Source of the DNA: Thuidium tamariscinum
Taxonomy: Eukaryota > Streptophyta > Bryopsida > Hypnales > Thuidiaceae
Length of the DNA stretch: 64,000 nucleotides
Assembly: GCA_947034885.2 (NCBI GenBank)
Contig: OX344751.2
Location: forward strand, 39,213,082 to 39,277,081
Direction: 5' to 3'
This document shows, piece by piece, positions 22,767 through 35,181 of the stretch. The notes below the pieces were generated by a model. The model worked only from the letters and a program-made list of their open reading frames with translations, was not told the origin of the DNA and did no database searches. Within the stretch, counting starts at the first letter, position 1, and the number at the start of each line of letters is the position of its first letter. The translations under genes and the position numbers were made by a program.

Positions 22767-24906
22767 TTAAGCCACAACAATGCCGGCTCTTTCAAATCGA
22801 AGCAGATCTGGCAGATACCCATCCTGTTTCAATTTGGGGGTATGTGGCTTATCCCCAGTAACTGGGTGCGCCGATCTTGCATCCACCGGCTGAATGCGGA
22901 ACTTCTCCACCACATCTCCCGATTTGAGTATCCCATTCTCGAATGCTTGGACTCGAAACTCCCCGTACTTGAAGGGGCGATAGAGCGGGGGGTGCATCTC
23001 GTCGACGAGCTCGGGAGCAGGATACAGGATTGTGTCGTTGCTTGGATTGACAGCAGATGTTACGGAGATGCGACTGGAGTGCCCATTCACTACGACCCGA
23101 TGGTTCACAGCTTTGATGTTGTCGTTGGTTATCATCTGTAGGCATTCCAACCAAATTGTTGAGAAAATTGAATTGAAGGGCTCGTATACAGTTGCGCAAG
23201 TAATGTGTACATATTGCAACATGGATGGGTCTTGAATAATTAACTCCCTACTTTTGGAAAGAGTTTGAAGGTATCGAGGCATCGCGCACCTGAATGGCAG
23301 TGCCCATGAGGATGACAAGGGCACCCGGCAGAGGTGCAACCCCGTGCCATTGACCGTCTTTTTCCACTTGGAGTCCGCCGGTGTTATCTTGCACCGATAA
23401 CGAAATGAGCGTGTGGTCCACGTGACTTCTTATGCCCATCACCGCATCAGGCTGCGGACACGGTTCGTATGAGGCGAAGCGAATTACTTGCATATGATTG
23501 GCATCAAGGAATTCGGTCGTCTTGCTTGGTCCGGATTTTGGACCCAAATGCGCAGTCAGTAGAAGCTCCACCAGGCCTACCAGCACTTGGTGAAGACCTT
23601 CCCCAAAATTCTCGACTGTAGCTCTGAACGACAATTCAACAACAAGGTGCGCAAGAATGTTAGCCGATTCAGTTTTATTCTGAATTTGGAGTGATGCAGG
23701 TTCCGGCGCTTCATTATGGTCGTACCTGAATGCAGCAGATGGAAAGGCTTCTTTGGTGGCGCTGAGTCGGTCAGGCCGAAGGATATATTCCAGCACATTG
23801 CTCCAGCCAGCAGTTCTGTGGAACGATTCAGCCATCGGCTTGTAACCTTGAGGCACGTCCTTCTTGAAATCAACAGCCGAAGCCAATTTCTCCTCTTCGG
23901 GTAAGGAAAAAAATTTCTTTGCCACTGCCAGCATCTCATTCATAGTTGATGTGGGCATTCCATGGTTCACCACCTGACCATGTCCTCAAAGATTACCATC
24001 AGTTGCTGTGCAAAGTCAACGCATCCTGGCTACACCGTTCAGTATTGAGGAATTGAATTTACATCTTGAACACTCAAAAGTCATGGAGTCAGCTACAGAT
24101 GGCTCTAAGCAGCTTAGAAAGAACTTCTATTCGAGATATTACCCGTTGATGATGAAGTGGAATTGTTAAAAAACGATACAAATTGTGAGCAGTAAAGTTT
24201 GTGCCTGCATCTTAACTTTATTTTTCTACGCTCAGGACTGCTTACAAACAAACCTGAACTCGGTGTGTAGATCTTCAAACGTAGATAAGGTTTACATTCC
24301 TGGCGTACTAAACATGGACAAGATTTGAGAACTAAAACTTGCCTTTGAAAATCTTCTACTGACTTACGGCCTAAGAAAGTTCAATGAGAAAGGAGAATTC
24401 CATTCGTAACTACAACAATTCAAACCTTATTCGATCTTAACGATCAATATCAAAAGAACCCATCATAGTCTAGTGCTTTGGAAATCTCTCAAAATAGGGA
24501 TAATGTGTACGTGTACCAAACGAATACACTCTCAAAAGAATGGAGGGCACTTAAAATAACAAAACAGTATAACGTAGTACTTCCACATTCTGCGAGCAAC
24601 TAATTGCATATCAAATCTTACCTGAAACACCCCCCACGATGTGGCAGCATCTGTGAGAGCAGCCATGGTTTCCTCACGGCTGCCCGAGAGATCGATCACG
24701 GGAATGTCGTGGCTGAAATCTTGATGTGGAAGTAAAGTCACTTGCTCCGAGAGTGGCACAAGGAAACTTGCATCCTGCGTTGTGAGCGGCACAGGGGCCG
24801 TGGCCTGCACGGCTTGTATGGCAGAAATGGCATCACTCTGTTGTCCCACCACGCCTCGTTCAAAAGCAATCGACTCGTCCTTCGATGTCGCAAGCCACAT
24901 CACCAT
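22767..24906 (-). CDS. 2-oxoglutarate/Fe(II)-dependent dioxygenase (plant DOXC type), 3 exons
   Basis: Minus-strand exons 24622-24906, 23290-23973 and 22767-23135, all joined in phase 0, give 445 residues. Exon 1 has IPVIDLSG then WGVFQ, joined to VVNHG, the standard N-terminal block. Iron ligands are His279 and Asp281 in IRSHVDHTLISL and His335 in AVNHRVVV. Arg345 and Ser347 (SSRISV) bind 2-oxoglutarate. TGGLQVEKDGQWHGVAPLPG and ILYPAPELVDE are also typical of soluble plant oxygenases that oxidise hormones and specialised metabolites. The protein is longer than the usual ~350 residues: ~65 residues precede the first conserved block, there is an insertion around NKTESANILAHL, and the tail is extended. 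The open frame continues upstream to 25026; ATG 24906 was chosen because the extra part is Cys/Trp-rich and unlike the family. Substrate unknown. Confidence 0.9.
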
Positions 24907-25026
24907 CTTGACTGTCTCATGCCAGGGCCACACACTCAGCCAGGTGAGCCGGAGTTGCGCCGGAGTTGCGCACAGGAAGGGAATTAAAGTGATTTCGCAA
25001 ACTACGCAACAAGAATCCAAGCACAT

Positions 25027-25719
25027 AACCTCTCAGTCTATCGGGTAGCTGGGGAAAGCAGTTTGGAAACCCCAATTCATGCGGTACTTCAAGAGCTTCC
25101 AGTTGAGAATGAACTACCGATTTGGCTGTAAGAATTGGACGTTAAGCTGCTATTCCTGGATTCTCAGAGGAGGATCACTTATACGAGATTGAAAACGAAG
25201 AAGTTACCAAACTAGCTGGGTGTTCGAAAGTGATAGACCACAGCAACAACCTTCGGTAACGTCCCTGAATTCGTACGTTTAAAACGCATACAATGAATTC
25301 CCTATTGCATACCTTCAATTCGAACAGAACGTACATTTCCAAGGTGTCACCTCGATTTTTGCACAGGCTCACCTAATCAATCGATAAGCAGTTGAGTTCT
25401 GTGCCCGGGTCTGCGTTGCTAGACCTTCAAAGCTTCCGAATGATCTGCTGTTGTGAGACAACCGTACTCCGGATATGCAGATACTCAACGTTGCAAATAA
25501 CCCAGTTTCAGATACAAGCAGCACCAGAAAATACGAAAATGGTGGTGTGCTGGTGAAGGAGGAGGAATTGCATCCTGAGAGGCAACCAAGTATGCTCCTC
25601 AGCTCAGTGAGTGATGCTCTTATAAACTGCGACTGCAGGTTGTTGTTTTTTGTTTTTTTGAAACAAATGAAACGGATGACTGCAGTTTACGCAGAGGGTC
25701 CCGACAGGACCGTTTGAAT
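25027..25719. other. Dioxygenase upstream region
   Basis: Balanced composition up to about 25700, then AT-rich. This probably includes promoter and leader of the minus-strand dioxygenase. No unambiguous promoter element or upstream coding exon was identified. Confidence 0.35.
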
Positions 25720-26460
25720 GTTCGCCATGTAAAGTCTCCAAAATGTCTAGTATGTACCCGGTGCGTATACTATACAATATGGTATGAAGTTCTAAAATAA
25801 GATGATGTACTTTAGTTGAGTACGATAGCATCAAATCAAAAACATTATTTACACAATATACAATATAAGATGCCAGAAGCTCCTCAGGTAAATACACCTC
25901 AAACCGACAAAAGAAGAAATTCAGCATGGTTACATAATTACATTGAAAAAGTTTTTGTGGGGTCTCATTGGTAGAGAAAAGGGATTCTAGAGTCTCTTCA
26001 AATGCATTTTTAAAACAATGCATGAATATTTGGCATGCAAAGTCTCCAAAATACACAATATATACCCAATCAACAATGCTAGAGTGTGAGCATGAACATG
26101 TGAGCATGTGAGCTTCTAATATGTATATAAGTAGATATACTAACACCTTTGAAGGTGTTTATGGTAAAAATACCTATAATATAGTTACCTATAGTATAAA
26201 TATACTCTTATCATAGAAGGTTTTTATAGTATAAGCACCTATACTTTAGGTGCATCATCTTTGAGGCTCACAAGCTCACATTTCTATGCTCACATACTAG
26301 CAACCGTGTGTACCCAATATGTATATTTTATATTACATTAATATGAAGTTTTAAGATATAAGGATGTAGTTGAATACTGGTATGATAGCATCAAATTAAA
26401 AATATACAAGGCCAGAAGTTTCTATGGTAAGTACATATAAAACCGACAAAAGATTCAATG
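25720..26460. repeat. Imperfect direct duplication, ~540-bp period
   Basis: Sequence at 25750-25930 (ATGGTATGAAGTTCTAAAAT, GATAGCATCAAATCAAAAA, AAACCGACAAAAG) recurs at about 26297-26460 (AATATGAAGTTTTAAGAT, GATAGCATCAAATTAAAAA, AAACCGACAAAAG). AAAGTCTCCAAAAT also occurs at both 25731 and 26040. A long minus-strand open frame over 25604-26146 spans this repeat. It shows no domain and looks fortuitous. Confidence 0.6.
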
Positions 26461-29400
26461 TAACAAATTATTGGACTTTTGACAAATTTGCAACAATAAA
26501 CTTTGGTTTGCATTTCTTATTAAGGTGGGTACACCCAAAATTGCATCTCATGTAAAAGCACCATCTATAGTTGTTGTACATTTTTGAATTCCATTATGTA
26601 CCTATTTGGCTGGAGTGATCTTAGAAACAGACTTTGAACCTTAATAACTTTTGCATATTGTATCCAAATGCTGCGTTTTTTGGTGCATTGGAACAAGCTT
26701 TTGCTTGCCTAGAAGACTGTATAAAAATTCGATCAGACCAGTAATAGTTATTAGGCATAGTACCAAAAAGTGGCGCTTTTAAGTGTACCCACCTTAAGTT
26801 CAAGTGGTTCAAGCATGCAGTTCAAGTAGCTGCAACTGCAGGGCTTCTCATCCCAAAGTCGAATTAACTTAGTGTGCAAGAAATCATTAGTCTCTATCTG
26901 GGGGGAAAAGAATTGATGAGGTGACTCACGCTACAAATTTTTTTTTTCAGAAATGATTTGTACTTGCTGCAAACAAAGAGAGTTAAGTTATCACCAAAGT
27001 AGAAGATACTCATTGTGACTCTTGGCAATTGCCCTTGTAAAGTTGCAACTTGCAAGTAGACGATGGATGACTCGAGCAATAATAGAAAAAAGGAAGGAAA
27101 AAAACATCACTCCTCTACGCTATCACAGTTTTAGTACTGTTCAAGAGAAAAAAAACAATAGTCATTTGAGTGGGGAATCACAACGTACTGAATCTCTATC
27201 CGTCAAAATATTTCAAAATCATCCTGTTGAAAAGTTTGGACCTCTGGCTTTGACAAAATGTTCTTGGCCTATATCATAAGGAAGCTAAGTGAAACAAAGC
27301 GACTCAAAAACTCAGTTGTGCTAGAGCTGTATTAACCGTGAAGCGCTCTAATGTCCCATTTCTGGATAATGTAGAGATTGAAAATCAGATTTCTTTCTCA
27401 TTACAGTTTGGATGAAAGTCATCCTAATTTGTAGAAATGTTTTATGGAGTTGTTGTTCTATCCAAGGGTTGGATTTGGACATTTGGTGTTACTAGAGTAC
27501 ATATTTCTCTAAAATTACATATGTGGAAGTTTGTCAAGTGGTTGACCAAGTCAAAATAGGGCACACATTCAAATTGGGTACATACTCCTCATGATCCATA
27601 GACCCTAAACTATAAGTTCAATATTTGATGGATTTTAACATATCATCAACTTAGAAAGTTGTGAATAATAGATTTCTTAACAGGAAAGAAAAAAAAAAGA
27701 TGAAGTTGTGTTACATAGGAGTAAGGTAGAAGCAATGAAAATTGATATTTTTGCTATCCTAGTTAGGTGCATGGTCCACATGATGAATTTTTTAGGGGTT
27801 CAAGAATGTTAGACTACTCAAGTGAAAACCTCTCCAAGATGTTTTGTAACTTTCTAATGCTTACACAATATTTTAAGAATTTTCAAAGTTGAAAACACAA
27901 AGGGCCTAATCATTCTCCCTACACTCCAATTGAATAGACACCTTTGAAGTACAAAATGTTGATCCCTCAATGGTTGCATCAAAGAGCTCTTCATTTCTCA
28001 TTGCTTACTCTTGAAGGTAACCTTCTTGACGATTTTGGATGATGGTGGGTGACCATTCAAAGTCAAAATATAGGTAGTGGAATTCAAAAAGGGTCGATTT
28101 TAGAAGCACCTCGTTCATGGAATTGGTCATCATTTCTACTAGTTGCAAATGATGTTGAGCCCCTTATCAACATCCACAACAATGTGCTCATTCTCCATGC
28201 ACTTCTTCACTCCTACAAAGTTTAGATTTCTTAACACAATCTCCATTTTTTATAGTGAATACATATCCTTAAATGTTGTAGAATGATATTAATGGTAGTT
28301 TGGACTCATTCCTAGTTCATTCACTTTCTAAATGATTAAGCATTTTGACGGTAACTAAAGGAATTGCTTCAATCTTTAGGAACCTCTGTTTAAGGTGGAT
28401 CTAAAGCTCATGTCACGGTGAGACACATCAAGCACTTACTGTGAAACTAGATCAAGCAAATCAACAGAAAAATCCACCTCTCATTCGTTCCAATCAAATG
28501 GAAGCAATTTCTGAGCTCCATTTTTTTATTAGAAAACAAACTAGGTGCAACTCAGGCCTTATAACATATGACTGGGTTTCCAGAACTTTGGGTTTTGGGT
28601 AACAATTCATCAAGAAAAAATCTTGTGTAATGAAACTCAATTCAAACCTTATGCAATGAATAACAATCAAACAACTGAAACAACAAACACACAAGTCTCT
28701 GACCTCGGAGGTGCCTCCCTCCAAGTGAATTCCCAAGTTGAAATCCCTCTAGCGTAACTTAGCACAAAGCGGATTACAAAGGATACCCTGTCCATGTGTT
28801 CACATCAGTTGAAATGGATATCCCAAAAAATGAGGGAATGAAGTCATCAAATTTTTAGCTCCTCTTTCACACTCTCGTTGCAATCGCTGGCTTAAAATCG
28901 CCCTCATTTTGCATCGACATTAATTCCTTGCCTCCAAACCATATTCTGCAGCCAACGCCAAAAACGAGATGTAGCCTTGTACGTCTTCTAAAACTCACGA
29001 GGTTCCGCTATAGCCATAGAATGGATCATTCACTACTGCACTATGTGTTCTAAGTTCTTACAAATTAACTGACGCCCAGAATTAGGTACAAGCGGAGGTT
29101 TTTGTGAACATCTAATTCGTCGACATAGATTAGCTCTTAAAGCTATGTAAATCAGTATCAACCCGAAGCAACGATTCCTTCTCTCTGTGGATCAGTGGAT
29201 CTTCGTAAGTGAGGCCAAATTGAAAAACAAAACCCTGGGAAGGACTAGGGCATCCGGATGACATAGTTTGCGATGGGAGTCCTCTTACTTGCTTTGCTGC
29301 TTCAATCAGAGCGATGGATGGGTTGGTAGGAACAAACTTCTTCCCGAACAAATCCAGCAATTTAGATAGGATTGAGCAAGTCGGAGGGAGGGAGGGAGGA

Positions 29401-30025
29401 ATTATCGTGGCGGGACAGGGAATGGAGCTCCTCATCCCCCCCAAGTGGGGCAATGAGGGGGCAAATTACCCTGGCCGAAGATTTCTCCCAATGATCCAAA
29501 ACTCCAGTCAATTGCAACATTGATCCTAGGAGCTTATATTCTTTTTATCTTTAAGAGCGAGATTGAAGGGGTTCTATACTTCTGACCTTCAGATCCTAGA
29601 TAGGTATCTCCATAAGCCAGGAAAATCCAATCAATGGAGAGTACGCAAAATAATTTCTCAAACTAAGGACTACATAAAACCCAGGGCAAAGAAGAGAAAC
29701 TTACTGCGGAAGGTCTCCTTAATAGATATGCATCCAGGCATTCATTGTACTAGTTCTGCTTTCTTCCCCACTCTGTACAACTATGGTGGTTGTGAAAAAT
29801 TGTAATCTAGAAATGAGCTATTTCTGCGCTCATAGGTTTCTTCCAAGTTTTGAGCACCCGATGCTTCTAGAAATTAGATCCACCCACGTCTCTCTGCGTT
29901 CACACGGAGCAACAGCTCAAGCTTGATGAAGAACAAACTTCCACGATTCAGATCCAAATAACAGCCAAGGGATTGAATTTCCATACAAATCTGATACCAC
30001 TCAGAAAATTCTAGTACGACCATAC
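26461..30025. other. Intergenic DNA and unresolved 3' part of the 30-31 kb gene
   Basis: AT-rich and featureless up to about 28750, then GC-balanced from about 28750 to 30025. The latter part probably contains the 3' exon(s) or UTR of the minus-strand gene at 30026-31117. A minus-strand open frame at 29130-29453 (ending DTDLHSFKS, with LFGKKFVPTNPSIALIEAA) could be its last exon, but no convincing acceptor or phase match was found. Confidence 0.35.
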
Positions 30026-31117
30026 CTGCATACTTTGCTCCTGAATATTCTGCATTTGAAGTCCGTCCACATTGGCCTCGGATGCAGGATGGTCTCCAAC
30101 CTGTTTCACCAAGTCAGGACCAAATATTAGGTTCAAGGGAGATTTTGTAGCCGTATCCAGATCTTCCTCACCAAATTAGAAGACGTTACTTGATACACTA
30201 CCTGAATTAGAATACGATTTGATTAGGTCTCGTATTAGACATCGAGATAGAATATGTAGCAAAGAGCATTGAAAGTGACCACTCACCAGTTGGCGTTCCA
30301 ACAATTCATCAACGGCCCACTGGTACTTCGATTGGTTTAATCCAAACCACTCTGCAAGTCGGTCTTCAACCTCCTCCCACCCTAACACCACACCCTAGCA
30401 TTGTCATTTTAAGTATATTTCTCAATTTTCCTAGGCATAATATGAAGGGAACTGGTCGACGCATATCCAGATTTAAATTCAAACTTGGAAAACGGAATAT
30501 TTCCATTCCTACACTTTTCTGATTGCGTTTTTGGTTGTTTAATACTAAGAATTTTTCGATTCTCCATTCAAAGACTCTGTTCTTAAGTTCAAAGATTTAA
30601 AAACGCTCAACTTATTCCTGATTTAGAAACAGGACAATAAGAATGATCCCTAACGAAATCCTGTCGAACCTTAGCATTGCCAATTCACGACCGTCAAATA
30701 TCTCAGGTATCTATTGAAGGTTCGGTCCCAGGCGCACATCCACTTGATTTTGAATTCTAACGCCCTGGAAGCCCTAACTACAGGTGCGCCTAAAACTAGC
30801 AACAAATTGCAAAATCAGAAGTCAGTAAAATTTAACTGACCTGCCTGCAACCTTGTCCAGAAAGTAGTTGGTTTCGCAGCAGCGTTTTGTGGAGCCTCTA
30901 CGTCGAAATCCAATTGTGCTTCGGGGTCGGAACGAGTAGAAGAAGAAGCCATCCGAGCGTCGTCGTCCACGATACCTCGAACTGCAGCAGCGGATTGGCC
31001 TCCGGCATCCGACACTATAGAGTGTGGCCGAGGATCGTCCCCAACCTTCTTCATGAACGAGTTGTTTCTTTCTTTGTCGAGGACGAATCGTGGACGAGGT
31101 GGAAGACCTGCCGCCAT
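30026..31117 (-). CDS. Unrecognised conserved-looking gene, 3 exons resolved, 3' end open
   Basis: Minus-strand exons 30841-31117 (phase 1 out), 30287-30381 and 30026-30100 encode 149 residues before the last visible donor. The start MAAGLPPRPRF is the first ATG. The first exon is polar and disordered-looking (DDDARMASSSTRSDPEAQLD). The second exon encodes a compact helical block, WEEVEDRLAEWFGL, then NQSKYQWAVDELLERQL. The third is VGDHPASEANVDGLQMQNIQ. All splice sites are GT-AG and the joins keep phase, so real coding sequence is likely. The domain was not recognised and no function is proposed. The final exon(s) remain unresolved; reading through the last donor would add four residues and a stop. 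Confidence 0.55.
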
Positions 31118-31199
31118 GGATTCTTAGAACTCCGATCCGTTCTTTCGCAAAAGAATTCCAGTCACCTCTTACCAAATTTCAAACGAATTACAATCGTCC

Positions 31200-31886
31200 C
31201 TTCCAAATTTCAAATGAATTGCAAATGACGCTTCTAAACGTCAAACGAATTTCAAGCAGGAGCTTCAGAATATGGGGTACTCAAAATGGCCGGCAGGGAG
31301 TGATCGAGATGCGTGGTTGGAATCCCAAATTCACCAAAGCGTACTTTGAAGCCAAGAACCAATTTCATTGAATTCAAGATCTAACTTCACACTCCTCCAA
31401 TATCCATAGCACCTTCCTCAATCGTCAACAAGTCCCAACACACTCACGACCCATGAACCTACTCCAATTTTGTAAACAGTAGTCCCAATCGGAAACACCA
31501 CGCATACCACTCAGGACCACACCACCCCTCAAATCTTTCAAATTTTTAAAACCAGACTCTCGCAATCACTCACAACCTCAAATATACTCAGTAATTTTCA
31601 ACGTCACACTTCAAATTGCCATAACGTGCACAATCCACGTAAGGATTGAGCAATGAAACTTGTAAATTGGCAATACACTAAAAACAGCACAATGCTGCAC
31701 AATGGCAATTTAGTACACGATACTCGCTAGTGTCAGCAAAGTAAAGAGCTTAGCACAATAATTCAGATTTTTTGTTATGGTATCCTCTCTTTGAGTCATG
31801 GCAAGGCTCTACATAATCACTCATCACAACAAAACCTATAAATCAGTTTAGAATCTGCAGAAAGTCGGTGCAGTCTCCCAAGCCAG
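31200..31886. other. Short intergenic interval
   Basis: Between the unknown gene's start and the end of the small membrane-protein gene. It has C/A-rich low-complexity stretches and no gene signal. Confidence 0.35.
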
Positions 31887-33599
31887 TCATAGACGCATCT
31901 CCATCACTCCTTCCTCCTTGTCGCCATCTTTTGTACCCCATATTTTCTGCATTGCATCCGCGGTGCAGGCAACCTTGCCCCTATTGTCAAGTGCTATCCA
32001 GGTCAAGACAGTGAACGCAGTGGCACAGACCACAACGCTCACGCTACAGATAATCTCAAAAGGACTCATCCTGCAAAAACATCCATATTGCATGGGCAAT
32101 AGCAAGGGAGGCTAGTAAAGATTCAAAAAAAAAAATCCTAGTCAATACAACAAGCTCCTTGCTCCTTGCTCTTCCTCACAAAATCCAATGAGCCACCATC
32201 AAGACAATGAAAGAGCGGGCACAAGAGGCCAGAGAAGAACAACTGAAGAAGTCAGTTTACAGAGAAACGAATTATCCGAGGCTCCAGGAATTTCTACGTT
32301 GGGCACCCCAAGTCCTCCGCTCAAAGAGCTTTGCAAGTGCCCCGGAAGGATTTGAAACCCTGAGAAGCTCCCGGAAGTTGCGGGAGGCTTCGGAAGCTAC
32401 GGCAATCTCGTCAGTGTGGTACCTTCGTTTAAATTTTATGGGACCTCCGGAGGACGTCGACGTTACCGATATGGAGAACGCCGACAGTCGACAGAGAACT
32501 TGAAAAGAACACGAGCAATTCCGGTCTCATCATAAACTCCAACATACTGACCTCCATAGGGTTCCTAATTTATTGTGTGCTGTCTTCGCCTCCCCCACTT
32601 CCCCCAACTATTGTGTGCTGAGATTCTACCTTCAGTACAATCTAAGTATGAAAAAAATACTGAAACTAGAAAATACAAAGATTCCCAGAACCGCATCATA
32701 GAATTTGTTAGGAATCAAAGCCTTCAAAATTTCTCATACCTGCAAGGGTGGATACGTGAAATTTTCTTCTCTGATCTTCAAAACCTCCCTATCTGCAAAA
32801 CAAAACAAAGCAAAACAATTCTGAGAAACCCTCTCTCAATTTCCCGATCTCAGGTTGGTTTCCCAAGCAAACACACAATGCTCCGTCTGGAAGTAAATCA
32901 AAAAACCTGTTCCCAAAATCACTCACTCCACAAATGTCCTAATTCTCCAGACCACAGATGGTAGCCATATATTACTCAATAGCTCATCATTCGCAATGTC
33001 ATAGATCTCCTGTCCGAAAATCCAATTTTAAGAATACTCCTTAAAAAAACCTACTGCTTAAAAGAACAATATCAAACATCAATTTGAACGCAGCAAAACC
33101 CGCATGTACATTGCATTTGTTAAAAATGCACCATGAGACAACAATAGAGCGCCCACGACTCCGACGAAGAAGTCCAGCCGTCCCTGCAACTGATAGAACC
33201 ACCACACAGAATATTTCACTACAAAAATAGTGAAAGTCTCATATCGTCCATAAAAATGGCTACTATGAGGTTCTAGACACCTAAAACCTTAGACCACGAC
33301 TTTCGACATGTTTGATGCCTCAATATTAAGATCAGCCCTCCAGTCCTCCAAATGAAAACCTCCAATTCCATCCATAACTAAAATCGAAGCAATACCGTTC
33401 TCCAACCCTAAAACTTGAGAAGTCCCATAAAAATCGAGGCGCAAAAACCTTCAAAGCCCCAAACTGAATGTTTTTTGGAGCTGAGAAGCATTTAGGTGAC
33501 GTGAATAGTTGGAAAGAAGAGGAAACAACGAAGACGCACCGAGCCACGGCATGCTTCCTATTTGCAACATGCGTAAATGAACTTCGACACGAACGCCAT
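31887..33599 (-). CDS. Small two-helix membrane protein, EMC5/MMGT-like (tentative)
   Basis: Minus-strand exons 33100-33183, 32976-33009, 32756-32792 and 31887-32070 join in phase to 112 residues plus a first exon. A candidate first exon is 33591-33599 (Met-Ala-Phe), uncertain because the donor is weak. The first helix, DFFVGVVGALLLSHGAF, resembles helix 1 of ER membrane complex subunit 5. A linker ending in LKIREENFT precedes the second helix, PFEIICSVSVVVCATAFTVL. Size and two-helix layout fit EMC5, a subunit of the ER insertase complex. The C-terminal tail (GKVACTADAMQKIW) does not match the family closely and the linker is longer than usual. Exon 3 has a competing donor at 32740 that would change the join. 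Treat the identity as a hypothesis. Confidence 0.4.
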
Positions 33600-34477
33600 G
33601 GAATTGTTGGGGCTCTGAAACCCTAGAATTGCGGGAACCCCAACAAGACGAAAAAACACCTTCCAACATATTCAAAATCCGTGACGGTGAAAGAACTGAA
33701 GCTGACGCAAGGTTTCAGAATACAAATCTGTTGGGATTGATAACGCATCTGTAACAGAATTATTCTTGATAACCAATAATAGCCAGGGAACATTACCATG
33801 AGCATCTACAAGGTCATGACAATTAAACCTGCCAGTTCAACTTCTCGGCATTCCTCATTCATCCTTTCAAATTGAAGGATCTCCTCTAAATTCACTCAAA
33901 TTAGAAGAAGTCCACATTCCTATTCAATATTTAAAATATTATACTGAAAATTCTTATTGAAACCTACGGTTCTCATTGGGGTTCTCATTGGTGCAAGTGC
34001 AAATAGACATGCAACCAATTTAACAGTCTAAAAGGCGTTCAGTGGAGTTGTAGAGGCAAAAGAGAAGTGAACAGATTGCAATTTTAGATACTACTTCGAC
34101 TTTCCAGGACGGCGAAACTTGGAAAGTCGTCACTACCGCATCATTCTTAGAAGAGCTCAACAAACTTGACATTGACTTTCGAATCTCAACTATGCGCATT
34201 TTCTCCAGTCCGAAATCACATTGCCTGAGAAATGAAAAAATGCAAGACAATTTTGTGTGATCAAGGAAATTTATGTGCAACAAAGATTCAAACATTTGTA
34301 AGAGAATTAACTGGAACAGGAATGCAAACAGAGTCGTCCAAGCAGCTCCACGATCCAATGCACGTAGAATTTCTCGTTCCGAAAAAGCTCCCCTAAGACT
34401 TGATAAAATCAATTGAAACCCTAATCTCCACCACGTACGCCTCTTCCACCGCTTCGAAAGCAATTAGCGTTTCTAAG
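33600..34477. other. GC-balanced region, no gene confirmed
   Basis: Open frames exist on the minus strand (for example 34020-34463) but show no domain or splice-supported structure. An AAACCCTAATCTCC leader-like motif at about 34416-34429 precedes the candidate exon on the plus strand. Confidence 0.35.
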
Positions 34478-34567
34478 ATGCTGCCACATCTCTCGTCAGT
34501 AAAGGCCCACGGACAAAGAATAAAGAACTCGGCTCATACTCTTGCAGCAGTTGCGCGGAGAGCTATG
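34478..34567 (+). pseudogene. Possible orphan first exon ending at a MITE boundary
   Basis: An AAACCCTAATCTCC leader is followed by ATG at 34478 and 30 codons (MLPHLSSVKAHGQR then SAHTLAAVARRAM). They end exactly at a GTAAGA donor. The peptide is basic, lacks acidic residues and looks like an organellar presequence. The donor is also the left terminus of an M2-type MITE (GGTAAGAGGCTC). No downstream plus-strand exon was found in the following 6 kb of AT-rich DNA. It may be a truncated gene, a gene with a very long intron, or chance. Confidence 0.25.
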
Positions 34568-35181
34568 GTAAGAGGCTCAAAAAGCGAGCATCTAAGCACT
34601 GATGTGCCTTTTTCGTGTATCTCCTGATATGAAAATATTTTTAGTTTATTTTTCAGTTGTAGAAAAATAGATGAGGAATCTAGCAGAAGTTCTTTCATAT
34701 TTTTTGAAGCATTATTGAATTAGTTATGAATTTTCAAATACAGTCTGTTATAAGTCCCTATATGTGATCATAGGCCCTTGGAAACCCATCCATGCACAGT
34801 TTGAAAAAAAATCAGTCCTTGTTCCAAAACTGGCATTGCAACATGTGTAAAGTAATTGAAATGGTTTCTAAAACTGTCCCTTTCAAAATCTGAAATGAAT
34901 GCTTGATTTAATCATTATTTCAGATTTTTTAATACTTGTCAGAAGGTAGTTGAACAATACATTCTAATTTGAATTATATTAAAGGACACCTAGCCACTTA
35001 GTTAAGAATGAACCAATTATGGTTCTTAAACCATTCATTGAAGAAGTTAAAACAGATCTCATCAAGCTCCATTGTAATCCAGATTAATTCAGAGTTTTTT
35101 TTCCCAAAGTTCACATGTCCATTTCAGAGCCCCTACTGGATGGTTGAAAATGCCTGCTCGGTTTTAGAGCCCTCTCCTATA
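34568..35181. mobile_element. MITE family M2, diverged long copy
   Basis: Left end GGTAAGAGGCTC and right end GAGCCCTCTCCTAT are inverted. Inner parts (CATATTTTTTGAAGC, GAATTAGTTATGAATTTTC, and a TGGATGGTTG block) are similar to M2 copies, but the copy is about twice as long and more diverged. Confidence 0.4.

Noticed and set aside
25604..26146. 180-codon minus-strand open frame
   Set aside because: It lies on a direct duplication in AT-rich DNA, is Cys/Phe/Tyr-rich without a domain, and has no splice-supported neighbours.
32207..32503. Plus-strand open frame of 98 codons starting with charged residues
   Set aside because: It lies antisense within the last intron of the small membrane-protein model. 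No family match was recognised, and the adjacent sequence offers no coherent exon.
34020..34463. Minus-strand open frame of 147 codons
   Set aside because: Mixed hydrophobic composition, no domain, and no matching exons or leader. It runs opposite to a better leader motif on the plus strand.
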